DNA of 64,000 nucleotides from Notospermus geniculatus (lineage: Eukaryota; Nemertea; Pilidiophora; Heteronemertea; Lineidae), in NCBI GenBank assembly GCA_002633025.1, contig NMRB01000440.1, positions 100,495 through 164,494 of the forward strand. Reading direction: 5' to 3'. Shown here one piece after another: positions 28,715 through 41,010 of this stretch. Both the position numbers and the translations under genes were made by a program. The notes under the pieces were generated by a model, which worked only from the letters and a program-made list of their open reading frames with translations, ran no database searches and had not been told where the DNA came from. How positions within the stretch are numbered: position 1 is the first letter of the stretch; every line of letters starts with the position of its first letter.

Positions 28715-29500
28715 ATCTCCTGAACGTTGTTAGCTAGAACCACGAAACTTTTATGGTGGGTTCCTCTGATGAGACTTCATCACATAAATCCCGGGTTTTT
28801 GATTTGACCTACTTTTCAAGGTCACAGAGGTCAGAGTTCAAAATTCACTGTTTGGTGGCACATTTCATGGCTAATTGACATAGAGTGTTGTGATTTGGTG
28901 TGAACGTATATCTAGGCGCCCTGCACAAGTGCACCAAATTTAAACCCGATCGGACTTCAAATATGGCCGCCAGGAAGCCATCTTGAAAAATGGACTTTGA
29001 CCCACATGTTATAAATAGGAGTAGGTAGGATGTTTTAACCTTGTCAAAATATGTATCTAGGTACCATATAAATATACAGTAAATTTCAGTCAGATTCGAC
29101 ATCAAATATGGCCGCCAGGGAGCCATCTTGAAAAATGGACTTCGACCAACACCTCATAAATAGTGGGAGCTAGGATGCTTTAACCGTGCCTAAATATGTG
29201 TCTTGGTACCGTCTACTTATACGCCAAATTTCGGTTCGATTGGACTTCTACATGGCTGCCAGGCAGCCATCTTGAAAAATTGACTTTGGCCATATCTCAT
29301 CAGTAGTAAATATTACGATGTTTCAATGTTGTCTAAATATCTATGCAAGTATCCTGTACATTCCTGTTAAAATTTCAGTCCCAAGGCACGTCACGTGTGG
29401 CCACCTGGTGGCCATCTTGAAAAATGAAATTTTTGACATCTGTGACCTAGACAGGAAAGCAGTTTGTCCACAAATACCTATATACCACTTGTATTCAGAA
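28690..29500 (+). repeat. Tandem-repeat element of the GGTGAGC family, partial copy
   Basis: Contains GATTTGACCTACTTTTCAAGGTCA (also at 15270) followed by about four units of about 130 bp built around GGACTTCAAATATGGCCGCC and AGCCATCTTGAAAAATGGAC. The family terminus is not visible in this copy. No protein. Confidence 0.65.
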
Positions 29501-30309
29501 ATTGTACCCCTTTTGGGTGCCGTCACCTGAGTTTATGTCATTGACTCATAATAGCCTACTGATCAGATCATAAAAATACTTCTTGGTGTGTTCAGCTTTA
29601 TCTTATCTGTACTGATCCTTCAACATTCACCATGAGAGTCACAGTTTCACACTTAACCACAGAGACTTATCACAGAGGTGAGCACAATGGCCCTGACAAT
29701 TTCATTTCATCAACCATCAATTTTTTAACCACGAATTTTGTCCCCTGCATTGAAAAATGACGTAGTGTCAAATCTGGATACCTTGGATGTGAAAGCGTAC
29801 ATCTAGGCCTAAATCGTTCTTTCTAATGTTATGTGTTCTCAGATCTCGCACATCTTCCTTTTCCTGTCCTACCGTTGCCATGGGAATGTTCACAAGAGAA
29901 CATGACATGGACGTATGCCCCCCCCCCCATTTTTGGCAGAGCAATGATTTTTAGCAAGAAAAATTTAATCACATAAAAATTCAGGTATTTTGCTCTCAGA
30001 TGCCAGGAAAATGGATCTAAAAGCACTTAAATTGTCAAATTTTCTGGGGGAGGGCCCCCCTTTGGGTTTCGCGCTCTCACTGCTCACAATCTCCGTCGAG
30101 CTACGCCTCCCCCTTTCTGTCACCCTGCATCCGGTCTCGCGGCAGCCCGTGAAACCTCGTTTCGTCGGATCTTAAAAGGCGGCATTTCATGTTAAATTTG
30201 GAAATTTCCTATATTTTTCCTATATTTCTTCGAAATTCTTGGAATATTTCCTATACTATTTTGGCCACTTTGTGGTGGGAGCCCTGAATGTCTGCAAAAC
30301 GTGATCCAG
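29500..30309. other. No gene recognised
   Basis: Unassigned sequence with a poly-C run near 29920. Short frames have no family motif. Confidence 0.35.
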
Positions 30310-31145
30310 AGATTAGTTTACGAATTAGTGTTTTCATTTTTGCACCTGAGGGCCAAGCTGAGAATCAAATTGGAACAAAACTTGGTGTCATAGGTGAACT
30401 GACATAGGGCTGTGCATGTACCAAGTTTAAGGTCAACAGCGCAAGCAGTTATGAAACATGCCACCAAGAATATATAAGTACCAAGAATGTACAACTCCAA
30501 ATATGTGCCAAAAGTGAGTTTACTAATTTGCCTTTGGTGACACTGTAACCGAAGGGATCTTAATTTGTGAAGAATTTTTGTGTAGAGAAGATCATTACGA
30601 ACAAAATGACACCTCCCGCAGTTATATGCACACAGAAAAACCGAGCTACAGAGCAGTTTTGAATGGACCATATTTTCGACAAATTGATATAATACTTGAT
30701 CTCTGGGTCGGGCACTCTGACCTAAACAACAAATCCATGGTTTCACCAAAATCAAAAAAAATTTGTATGCCGGTAATATGTCTGTAACTTTACATAAGAA
30801 TATTGACGATATTCTAAATAATATAATTCAGTCAACAGCCGTTAAATCTAAACATTGATTATTAATTAGAAGGCCTATAATTACCATACGCCCTCTATTA
30901 TCAGAAAAAGTAACTTAATGCCCACCCTTTTGATTGATTACTAAGTTGTACATTCTTGGTACTTATATATTCTTGATGCCACCAAATGGAAAAATTTCGA
31001 ACTTTGACGTATGTGACCTTGAAAAGTAGGTCAAATCACAAACCCATTACGTGTGCCATGTATCCTCATTACATGTATCTATGATAATGAAATGGTCTAT
31101 GGACCATGTGCTCACTGGGTTGGACATAATAGTCTAATGACAGAG
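30310..31145 (-). repeat. Inverted mosaic copy of the GGTGAGC family
   Basis: Read on the minus strand, 31145-31080 has the family end (CCCTCTGTCATTAGAC...GGTCCATAGACCATTTCATT), 31035-31010 the GATTTGACCTACTTTTCAAGG box, and 30440-30310 matches the leader of the copy at 15050-15180 (a GACCTTAAACTTGGTACAT box). The order differs from 14972-16132, so copies are nested or rearranged. Confidence 0.6.
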
Positions 31146-31149
31146 GGAG

Positions 31150-31495
31150 GTACATATCAGTTATGAGCAAAACAAAAAGCAAACAAAATAAAAGTCTTGG
31201 GCAACCATAAACATAAACAAAAAATATAAGTGGCACTTTTGGGCAACCTTCTCAATTAGTTTCAACAAATAAAATAAAAAATATAACTTGGCGTAGATTA
31301 GAACAATAATGACCCCACATGTATATCAGAGGCCATATGTAAGGAAGACCCATTTCAAACCAGGACTGGACATCCAGTCCACATGACCTGTTGGCTGTAG
31401 TGTAACTATCCAATAGGCCATTTACTAGTACTAATAATGAACAATGTCACAGCCATTTTCATTACAACTTCTCAAAACTTAGCTATATAAATTGT
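31150..31495. other. No feature recognised
   Basis: AT-rich spacer between the repeat and the 3' end of the hAT-type gene. A 3' UTR is possible. Confidence 0.35.
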
Positions 31496-31501
31496 ATAGG
31501 C

Positions 31502-34127
31502 CTATGAATGTTTCTTCTTTGTCCTCTTATCCTTCTCTCTCTCCTTTTCCTTCTTATTCCTCTGCTTCTCCTGTTCCTTCCTTTGCTTCTCCTGTTCCTT
31601 CCTCTGCCTCTCCTGTTCCTTCCTCTGCCTCTCCTGTTCCTTCCTCTGTCTCTCTTCTTCCCTTTCAGTCCTCTGTCTGTCAGTTTCATCATCATTTTCT
31701 ATATCATTCCTATCTGTCTCCTGTTGCATTTCTTCATTCCTTTCCCTCTCTTGTCTTTCCTTTTCCTTCTTCCTCTCCCTCTCTCTCTCTTTCTCGTTCA
31801 GGGACTCGAAATAGGCAGACTTCAGCTTTTTCAACTGTGCACAAGAGTATTTCCTAGTGTGAGCTTCCCCATCATCTCGTGCCTTCAACAGCATCAAGGA
31901 CTCGATGGTTTCAGCAGAAAGACAAGACCTATTCCAAGTTTTGTTGGCCCTAACACATGAAAAGATGCGTTCACACGCAGCATTGCTATGAGGTATTGTT
32001 AAGATTCCAAACATAACCCTGGCAAGATTTGCAAAGCGAGGTACCCCAGCAGTATCAATCAGTTTGGCCAACTCGACCCATCTCTCATCCATGGCTGTGT
32101 CACCAGTGGCAGCAGGGATTTGTTCCTTTCTCACAGACCGATAGTCAGCAAACTCCATCTCTACTGTCTCACGTGAAATCCCTGAAAATATTGAAGAGAA
32201 GACCAGAGTTCAATGAACCACCATCTTTGATGAATGATGCCACATATACAATTTTAGGGCAAGTTTAACTGCAGTGCTCACCTGGTGGGCGCAGAGATGG
32301 GAATCTTTCAAGGAAGTATTCCAGATCTTCAGAAGTTACACCTTCCTCTCTCAAGGCAACATCTGCAACTTTTGCATGCTGGAGAAGCTCATCTTGCAAA
32401 GGTAAGTTCTTCTTGATGTACCTGCAAGCAGCAAAGAATAAAATGAAATGGGTACAGAAATGAACGTTTTTAATGAATATTTATCATTGTAAAGAAAAAA
32501 TTAAAGGGCCAATTAGCCCTTTCCTCAGTAAACTGACCACCACCAATGACTGCCCAAACCTATCCAAATCAATGAAGTTGCTGGAAAGAAGGGGTAAACT
32601 ATTTCCGTAAAAGTTGAATTACAATACCAATCAAATAATGCATACTTGCATGCCTCGGAGTAGAATCTGCGTACTACTCCGTAGAACTCTTGCACTTTCT
32701 GATCTCGTAGGTGGTGGTGTTCTCCGTTTGCTATGAATGCCTTCGCCTTATCAACAATAACCAGATGCTCATTTGGATGCTGCCCCAGGTCAGTTTCAAG
32801 ATTGACCTGCATCACCGATCTTCCTCTGATAGCATCCGGAAGTTTGAAGCGTAGGAGAAGGTCATGCATCAGTTTCTCCAAATCCCGTCCAAGGGTGTGA
32901 ATGAGTGGATCCTCCTGTTGCAGACGTGTGTTCACCTCATCAAATATCTTCATGGTATTCTGGAGGAAAAGACAGTACAGCCTGTTTGTGGGCGAACGAT
33001 AAATCTCAACATCCTCCTTTCTCGGCCATCCTGATTCGTGTCTCCTGCTGGCAGATTCTCCACAGCCTCCAGGGATAGCATCTTCAGAGCATCCCAGTTC
33101 TCGAGGATTCTGTCAACACACACACGAATGGACAACCATCTGGTTTGAACGTGCTTCAAAATCGTAGTGTGCTCCACCTGAAATACAATTATGCAGACTA
33201 GAATACAACAACATAATACAACAGATCAACCCCAAGTGATTCTGCCTGAAATTCAGTTGCATCTTCTTGCAATGTTGACCATCATTCAATTCCAATTACA
33301 CGTTACGTAGTAAGGTGTGGCTTTTAGACAATAAGACATGTGCAGTATTTGAAAAATCTTGAAACAATTTCAATACCTCATAGAACTCCTGCCACTCGGC
33401 CAACTCTTGCAGTCGCTTACTCGATTTCTCTAAGTAATAGAACGTGTCTACAAGGGCTTCATCGATTTTAAATGGAAAGCTGTCTGCTGCTTTTCTTGCA
33501 GCGATATGGATTAGGTGTAGGCCTATAGGGCACCCTGCACGGTGAATCTGTTCATGTTTCTCTCTTTTCAGGAAGGCAAAGACACCATTCTGCCTTCCCA
33601 CCATGACGTTTGTGTTGTCTGCTCCAAACGCAAGGCATTTGTCCCATTCCATTCCAGCTTTATCAACCTCTCCAGCGACTAAGGAAAATATATTCCTCCC
33701 TGAAAAGAAATTTAACTCATGAATACACATGTATGTATCCTCTCACTTCAATGATTAGGTAACTGCTAGATAAAAAGAAGAGTGACAAGCAACACTACAT
33801 TGGGACCCAAGGCTGCAATGGTTTTTCCTCTATCAACATGCAGTACAGTAGCTTACCAGTGGCCCTTTCTTTGGTCAGAACAGGTAGAGAGAGAAGGCGT
33901 GTTCGAACACCATCCTGTACACTTGATGTTGTGACAACAACTGGGAACTCCTTCTCTTTCTGGTCATTCGACCCATCTGTTGCAAAACTGAAAGGGCCGG
34001 CTCTCGTGGCAGTGGCCACATCCGAAGTTTCATCCTTTGCTAGGGACTTGATAAGCGCCGTTGTCTTGTCTCTGTCACACTGATATTTCTTCGCTATTTT
34101 GGAATCTGGGAATGCTGCTTTGGTCAC
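31502..34127 (-). CDS. hAT-type transposase gene, at least five exons (partial)
   Basis: Minus-strand exons joined by GT/AG sites with consistent phase: about 34127-33857 (AAFPDSKIAKKYQCDRDKTT), 33699-33377 (CLAFGADNTNVMVGRQNGVF), 33177-32646 (TTILKHVQTRWLSIRVCVDR), 32421-32282 and 32181-31502. The last exon carries the hAT dimerisation block (IPHSNAACERIFSCVRANKT), then a very basic Arg/Glu/Lys/Gln repeat tail (RQRKEQE units). The exon at 33177 contains an apparent one-base frameshift near 33020. The BED zinc finger expected at the N-terminus is not found. It is either a decaying transposon or a domesticated hAT gene; terminal repeats are not identified. Confidence 0.7.
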
Positions 34128-34209
34128 TTTGGTAATGGGGCTATCCAGGGAAAACTACGCCACCAGCTGGATCTTCTGCACTATAAGTCCTAGTGTCACT
34201 GTTTGCAAT

Positions 34210-34332
34210 ATGGCAGAGTATGGAAGGTGGACTGTTCAGAAACTTAAAAATAGAGTTACCAACAGAGGAGCGTCACTTACAGGCAGAAAAAGTGATCTAA
34301 TCATTTTCAACCTCAGATGCCTCCATCATTGA
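34210..34332 (+). CDS. SAP-domain first exon, head to head with the hAT gene
   Basis: From ATG 34210 the frame reads MAEYGRWTVQKLKNRVTN, then RGASLTGRKSDLIIF, a SAP motif (helix-extended loop-helix that binds DNA) at the very start of a protein. It then stops within 15 codons, so the exon probably ends near 34300. I recall several invertebrate transposon-related proteins starting this way, but no downstream exon is recognisable, so it may be a fragment. Confidence 0.45.
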   Translation: MAEYGRWTVQKLKNRVTNRGASLTGRKSDLIIFNLRCLHH

Positions 34333-34334
34333 CG

Positions 34335-35814
34335 TAATCATCATATCAGACTTGATATTTTGTCCACCACACTCTTATCTGATGGCACAAATCGGCTCCT
34401 ATAACCAGTTAACACCCGGGGCAATAGAAATAAGTTCTACCTTTAGGTTTTTGTACCCTAGAAATCAAATGAGCTGATTATTTTTGACCTGAGATGTTTG
34501 GGTCATGGTGATATCGACGTTCAATATCACAAAATTTGATATTTTGAGATAACTTGCCACATTGTCAACTGATCAACATGAAACAAGTCTTAATTCATGC
34601 CTGCTTATCCAAGGACAGGATGTGGTAAAATTCTCAGCCTCATGTGTCCGGGTGATTGAGATATCATGAGATTTTGATATTTTCAAACTTGATAATTTTC
34701 AATATCTCTGCCCGTGGTTGAGGTAGAGACATGATATCACCCATACTTAGATTATTGAGCATGCCCATTTTGATTATGTAATGACCTTGATGATCAGGTG
34801 AAGGTCAAACTTGATAATTTGGAATGTCTTTGTCTGTGGTAGCAGTAGAGGTTTGATAACACCCATATTTAGGTTATTTAGGATGCCAATTTCGATTATG
34901 TAATAACCCTGATGATCATAGGTCAAGGTCAAGGTCAGAGGTCAAGTTCAAACTTCCCAAAGAACTGATAAACAATAAAACTCAATGAACAGAAAGTGGA
35001 TAGTAAAACTTATAGTACAGCAGAGACCCCTATTATCGAGAGGTTGAAGTATATTCTGGATAGCCCCATTGTATCTACCGTAGCCAAGGGGAGGCTACAT
35101 TCCGCAATCAGTTCACTGAGCATAGTTTCTGCACGGATTGTCTGTCTATCTAAGTCTTGAAAGCCTGCATTTGGCAAAAAATCCAGCATAGAGGCCAGCG
35201 CCGTTCTTGGCCCTAGCGGCGACTGACGGAACTAAAACGGGAAATATTTGGGCATGACCCATAGCCCAAAAACCACGAAAATATTTTAGCTACTATAGGC
35301 CTACCATATTTATGTCCATTTTAAGAGTTTTAGATCGAACTGACAACATTATTCATCCAACAGTTAGGCCTACGACAGGGCTACTTCCCAGGATCGCACG
35401 ACTGACGCACATCTTTCGCAGCAATCTGAACGTCAGAGAACGATTCGTGCCAACATCGTAACTCTGACGTATATCGGACAGCGCCATATTGCTCCGTGAA
35501 CTACTTTGATGAAGATCGGTTCGACAAGACTGTTCAAACTATCTATTTGAATGATCTAAGTCACCAATTAGGCATTGTGAATGTTGCTACATATAGAAAA
35601 ATGAGTTGAAGCATGTTACCTTACCTGATGAAGGGTTAGTNAGCTTGGATGTCGTTAGGTAACCGGCATGGGCGCTTGAAGGCAGCCATTGGGCTTGGCC
35701 GTGGAGGTGACGTAAGAGGGGCAATGCCGCTTTGTTTTGGGCATATTGACCGACTCGTATTCGAATTGTCCTCAGTGCATTCAGAGACTCACTCAGATCG
35801 CGTGTGTTCTGGCG
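34335..35814. other. Non-coding stretch with a tandem repeat and a single N
   Basis: No coding exon recognised. 34670-34935 holds two copies of a unit of about 130 bp (TTTTCAAACTTGATAATTT..., CCCATATTTAGGTTATT...). 34920-34944 contains four AGGTCA half-sites in a row. Position 35641 is N. Confidence 0.5.
34670..34946 (+). repeat. Two-unit tandem repeat ending in AGGTCA half-sites
   Basis: Two diverged copies of about 130 bp (GATTATGTAATGACCTTGATGATCA near 34775 and GATTATGTAATAACCCTGATGATCA near 34895), followed by AGGTCA at 34920, 34926, 34932 and 34939. Confidence 0.6.
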
Positions 35815-37246
35815 ATGGCGACTCCGTTGAGTTCGACGGCACCGAAAGTTTGGCTGAAGGAGGGCCACTCCCTTCGTGGTAGAGACGTATTCCCTGTACT
35901 GCTTAGACTAAAAGACGTAGACGACCTTCCCCCTGACGCGTTGGCGAGTGTATCTAAGAAGTACCCTCTAACTTCATATTCTGGGGATGATCTGGCCTCG
36001 GAAACTAAGAAGCTCACGGGATACGATAGGGTTGAGTCGAAATTTCTGTTTTGCGTATAGGTGGAGTGGCGCCACAGGGGGGGGGGGGGGTGTTGATCAT
36101 GGCATATAGGCTAATTCCATGGAGTAATCTTGGTCTTGGGGAAATTAAGTCATAAGTCATATCACGCATCATGGTCCTGGCTGGACCTTTCGCAGTTTTG
36201 TAAACCGTTTCTTTACGTGTCGGTTGATTTGGCTAAGTGTTGATATAGTGTAGGGGCATTCGGGCTATGGAGCCGTTTTATACATGTACGGGCTAGGTGT
36301 GTCTGTCGCCATGGCTCGGGCTATCCGCCCCGGCAGGACTTTGGCGGGGGAATGGCGACGGGCTCGGCTCCTGTATGGATAGCGCCGAGCTAACTTTTAT
36401 GGGGTTGGGCCTATTCTGTCGTCAGCCATGGTTTTGTGGCATGCTATTGGGGTAGTCGATAATATCGTGTGTTTGTTGGCAGGTGATGTTGGATATGGCC
36501 CGCAAGGAAGATAATATTGTGAATCGCCGTTTGGTACTACATTGTGCTGTCCTGCATGCAAATACTACGGGAGTCCTCAAGGCCAGCCGCTCCCATCGAC
36601 GAGTAGGAAGGATAGTGCGGAACACGCACCTCCAGCTGCAAAGGGGATGGAAGAGCTTGGGCAGGAGAAAGCTGCTGCAGGCAGTCACAAGGGATTGGTG
36701 TGAAGAGGGTGAGTGTTGGGTTAACTTAGCCCTTCAGCTGGTCCCGTAGCGGGGCACGGTCGGAATAGCTCGGTGGGTCGTATTATGATGAGCTGATGGT
36801 CACGCAGTTATGGCTCTGAATCGATAGGCTAGTTGGGCCGCTCGATTCCCGGTTTAGAGAGCTTTCTCAGATGCATGTAGATGCTAAATACTGCCCTTGG
36901 TTTTCAGAAGGCGACGGAGACCGTGCCTGCGCCGGTAGAGGAAGGCCCTCCGAGGGATAGGTTAGAGAGCCTCGAGAGTGAGATGAAGAAGCTCAGGCAG
37001 CAACAGGAATGGGGCACAGTGAAAACGGCTCTAGCTCAGGTGAGGACTTTAGCCCTCAGATCGACGACAGAAAATGGAGTCCTCCTAGCGGCTATGGAGA
37101 ATTTATATGATACGGCTACTTTGGTTGGGCATGAAGACAAAGACACGTATAAGATGGCCCTCAAGGCTTGTAGAGAGAATGACACGGGGGGTCCTCTGCA
37201 AGTTTTAGTTACAAAGTTGATCGGCAGTCCAACCGGACGAACTTGA
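35815..37246 (+). CDS. Unknown gene, three putative exons
   Basis: Three open stretches are bounded by splice-like signals: 35815-36054 (start ATGGCGACTCC, donor GTATAG), 36483-36708 (acceptor TTGGCAG, donor GTGAGT) and 36908-37246 (acceptor GTTTTCAG, stop TGA). Products read MATPLSSTAPKVWLKEGHSL, MARKEDNIVNRRLVLHCAVL, and a coiled-coil-like segment (RLESLESEMKKLRQQQEWGT). Exons 1 and 2 join in phase, but exons 2 and 3 do not, so the model is incomplete or decayed. It lies directly upstream of DIRS-like remains and may be a gag-like ORF of that element. Confidence 0.35.
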
Positions 37247-37559
37247 CTAAAGGGCTAAGGAAAAACTGGACGTCGATTTTGATCTGGACTTTTTGGACGA
37301 CATGCCAAATGAGGAATAGATTTTTTTTTCATTTTAGGAACAGAACGGGTTAATCATGTTAATAAAATTGTTTTGAAAATAACAACTTCTGTGGTTTTCA
37401 CGTTCTCCGATAATAAGGCACTATGATCAATTATTCAAGCTTTAGGTAACAAACGACCATACTGCGAAATGTGACATCGACCCCGTACAATGTATATTCA
37501 ATGAATGTATGATCGGCGCGATTTTGCCATGAGCGGGATAGGATAATTCAGTCGATACA

Positions 37560-38536
37560 GTACCGTACGGGTGATGGCCCATCACATAGGTCGGGCTCTG
37601 AAAACAGGGGACCTTGTGAAGATTGAGGGGGACCTTCGGGAAGAGATAGAATTCTGGGAGTATGTGGATACGCAGAAGGGCTATGCGGGGTCGTTAGACC
37701 AGCGACATGTTGACTTGACGTTTGCCTCTGACGCGAGTGGTTTTGCGTGAGTGGGGTCCTCGAGGGTCAGAAATCCATATGTGATCTATGGCCACAGAAC
37801 GATACGAGACCTATTCATCTGAAGGAAACGGAGGCTTTGTTAAAAACCCTCCAGTCGGTTCCAACACACATTCAAAATCGTAGGGTGGACGTCAGGGTGG
37901 ACAATCGGGCGCTTGTTTGTGCATGGGAGAACAGGAAAGCCAACGACTTACAAATGGTTGCTCTGCTGAAGAACTTATTCAATTTTGTGTCTGGTTTAAA
38001 CTCTGATCTTCGCCTACTGTACACGCCATCAGGGGACAACCCGGCTGATACTCCATCGCGAACTGTTTCGGCGTCGGATCGCGGTTGTCTCCTCCGGCCT
38101 GGAAGAAGGTACAGAGTTTGTTTGACCCCACACGTTTGACCTGATGGCGTTGGATTCGAACGCTCGAGTCAATGCAGAGGGATACATCCTGCCCCACCAC
38201 TCCTCATGGCCACTCCCCGGGTCAGCAGGGGTAAACTTGTTTGCCCAGACCCTCTCGGGGGATCAAAATTACTACTGTTTCCCGCCGTTTGTTCTAGTGT
38301 CGGCAGTCTTAGCTTTCATTCTGAATGAAAATCCCAGGCCTATCAGGGTATCCGTAATAGTTCCAAGGCTTTCTCCCCTCCCCGCGTGGTGGCCATGTTT
38401 GGTTGATAAAGCTGATGAGATGGTCTGCCTTGCTGACATTGGGAATTCGGAAGTATTAGAGTTCCCATCTAAAAGGGGGTACGTTAGGCGGGCTTTGAAA
38501 TATCCGCTGTACGTGGCGAGGCTGAGTTGCCGATAG
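37560..38536 (+). pseudogene. DIRS-like retrotransposon RT/RNase H remains
   Basis: Three plus-strand frames in series. The first, 37575-37746, reads HHIGRALKTGDLVKIEGDLR and FASDASGFA, an RT end and the start of an RNase H core. A one-base loss at about 37745 shifts the frame to 37747-38139, with HLKETEALLKTLQSVPTHI and DVRVDNRALVCAWENRK and TPSGDNPADTPSR. A second shift leads to 38144-38536 with DLMALDSNARVN, WPLPGSAGVNLFAQTL and PAWWPCLVDK, typical of the part downstream of RNase H in DIRS/Ngaro-type elements. Tyrosine recombinase and catalytic RT are missing. A dead fragment. Confidence 0.6.
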
Positions 38537-38984
38537 ACAGCGTGGGACTGATATCATCTGGTATTGCTTTCAGGATAAACCGTCGCATGGATTGCAGGGA
38601 GTTGATCCTTCTTTTTTACAATGATTTTTATATTGAATGATACGGTCCTAATAGCAAAGGTATCAATTCAAAAATTTCACGCGTGAAACAAAACACCTTT
38701 AAATGATACGGTACCAAATTTTATTGAATTATAAAGGACAGTTGTTGAGAAATTAAGATTTGAAGTTCGATGCGTTTTTTTTTTGGCCCACCCGATATAT
38801 TCGTTTTTGGAAAACACACACGTTTTGCCGAAAATAATCACGTTTGTTATGTTTTGTACGTCTGTTTTTACACAGAAATAGCTGTTTTGGAACAAAAACA
38901 TATGTCTTACACTTACAAAAACGTTTTGTGCACGTCTATTTTATGCGGACATAACCGCTCATAGTATTGCCACAATAGACTATC

Positions 38985-39185
38985 ACTCCAAAAGAGTGCA
39001 GCACCTGACGGGGCAGCGTCATGACGCCCCGCACACCATGACGTGACTCGAAAAAAAATAGGTTGTTTCAGCGCTCATGACGTTGTGAAACAATATATGA
39101 TATTTTTGTCTCACCTCAAGACATCATGAAATGACGTGCGCGACGTCATAACGCTGTCCCGTCAGATGCTGCACACTTTTGGAGT
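38985..39185. mobile_element. MITE with ACTCCAAAAGAGTGCAGCA ends
   Basis: A 201 bp element with about 40 bp inverted ends (ACTCCAAAAGAGTGCAGCAC...CTGACGGG and its inverse) and ATGACG motifs inside. Flanks are TAT-rich and the duplication is unclear. Confidence 0.7.
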
Positions 39186-39601
39186 TATATCTTCATGCGA
39201 CATGATACATGTGATATGCCGTGCTGCCTCAAATTTGCAGTCAAATTTTCACAGTGCTTTTATTTTCAATATTCCATTACAAATTTTGTCAAGCATCATC
39301 CAAGATAGGCTATGTCAGTCAAGCAAGTGCAAGTTGTCAAGGGCAGCGATTTCATATCACGCAAATATTTCTTTATTTTCATCAGTAACGTATCGAAGTA
39401 CACATATATTTTATCATCAGGATAAGGGAAGCTTAGGAGAGTTGGGTCACTTTTTACATTAAGATGCACTGAGCCCATTTGGAGGGTGTGTGATTCCTTG
39501 GGGTTGAACCTGACACTATTGGATATAAGCTTCCTAAGTGTGGCATCAAACTTTCTATTTATTATGCGGGGAATACGAGGGGGGATTATTTGCCATTATG
39601 G

Positions 39602-40580
39602 AGCCAGTTCGGCCCAACTCTCCCTGGAAGGGGAATTCGAAAACCCTGGATACTGGGGATTGGAGAGTGGACAATGGAGAGCGTCATTGTTCTCCGCCAC
39701 CTGGACGCAGTGATCCCGGAACCGCCGACAGGCGGCAGTACACGACGAAGGCCTTTTTTTATCATTTCTATGCTCTATGAGTGGGGAAATAAATTATCTT
39801 ATCTTTTTGGATCGCTGCTGATATTTTTATAGTGTAGGTGATTTCGGGTTTGTAGCTCATAGGCGTTCGTTTGGCACCAAGGGGATGAAGTTGCTCGATG
39901 AGTCATATGAATAAAGGCTAGCAAATGCTTTTACTTCAGATTTATACAGCATTGCTTAATGTATTTGTATTGTAAAATTCAAGTAAAAGCATTTGCTAGT
40001 CTTTATTCATATGACCCATTGTTACGGCTGTCCATCAATAGATAATTGGGAAAGATGTAGATAGTGACTCGTACTGTGGAGAAAGCGATGTTGAATTCAA
40101 AGATAGGTGTTTTGGTGCCCTGATGTTGATTGTTTGTAAAAAAATTGCATATATTAAAATGCAGTTCGTACAATACGTTTCCAAATCATGAGGAACATCT
40201 AGGCCACCTGGTGGAGATTTTAATTGGGTTTCAACGGGAAACCTTGGCTTTCTGGCATATTTTGCAGACAGGGCTGGGCAGACCAGAAATTGGACGAGTC
40301 ATGAAGAAATGATTAATGTGGGATTCATCAGAAACAGGCATAAGGCTTCTAGGTGCGCTATACGGGGATTGGATGTCTAATTGGGAGGGAACATTGTGAG
40401 TACTGATTGATTTGAAAACACTGTTGTTGAGGTTGGTTCGTCCCCGGTGCTGTATGTGAATGCAGGTGGCGGAGAACAATGACGCTCTCCATTGTCCACT
40501 CTCCAGTCTCCAGTCTCCAGTATGCAGGGTTTTCGAATACCCCTATTTATAGTCGGGGAAACTCCTTCAGGGAATTCCCC
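39602..40580. repeat. Inverted repeat, arms about 80-100 bp, enclosing a MITE
   Basis: The left arm 39602-39702 (GGAGAGTGGACAATGGAGAG, GTTCTCCGCCACCTG) recurs inverted at 40463-40580, with an extra triplication of CAGTCTC in the right arm. The foldback MITE at 39900-40017 lies between them. Confidence 0.7.
39900..40017. mobile_element. Foldback MITE, copy 1
   Basis: Ends GAGTCATATGAATAAAGGC... and its inverse (GCTAG...CTTTATTCATATGACCC) pair over about 50 bp. A second copy lies at 60207-60321. Confidence 0.8.
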
Positions 40581-40861
40581 TTTTTTATGATACATTGTGA
40601 GCACCATTTCCGCAGCGAGGCTTAGCATCTATGGCGTTAGCAGTTCCTATCGGAGGCTACGCCCCCCTCCTTCAGAAAATCAAGGATCCGACCCTGAAAA
40701 TGGATGTGCTGCATTGCTTCTAGGACAATCCCCAGGAGAATTCCGCCAAACAGTCCAGGAGAATTGACCGTGGAGTAGAATAACGGGAAGCTGGTGATTG
40801 TTCTTGGGAGGGCACTGTTTGGGGCAAATCAACAAATCGTTTTTCTTACGGTATTCTCAGG

Positions 40862-40949
40862 TATAATAGAAGAAGTCGTCCAGTCTGAAGAAGACCGCGG
40901 TTGGGGTCGAAAATTTGCAAAACACTGGAAGACGACTTCTTCTATTATA
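40862..40949. repeat. Hairpin with a Penelope-type, hammerhead-like core
   Basis: Perfect 19 bp arms (40862-40880 and 40931-40949) enclose CTGAAGA, a GACC/GGTC stem with an 8-base loop, then GAAA (40885-40912). This is one change from the hammerhead core CTGATGA...GAAA and shares its stem with the copies near 63300 and 63600. Probably a Penelope-like pseudo-LTR fragment. Confidence 0.45.
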
Positions 40950-41010
40950 TCATTTTGTGTGTCGATTTTTGTGGCTTACTTTTTGGGTATTCTGAAGTAT
41001 GGACACAATA

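Noticed and set aside
31492-31960. Long plus-strand Ser/Pro/Leu-rich open frames
   Set aside because: They are the reverse of the Arg/Glu/Gln-rich repeat tail of the hAT-type gene on the minus strand.
40623-40724. Short frame starting ATGGCGTTAGCAG
   Set aside because: About 30 codons with no continuation or recognisable splice partner.
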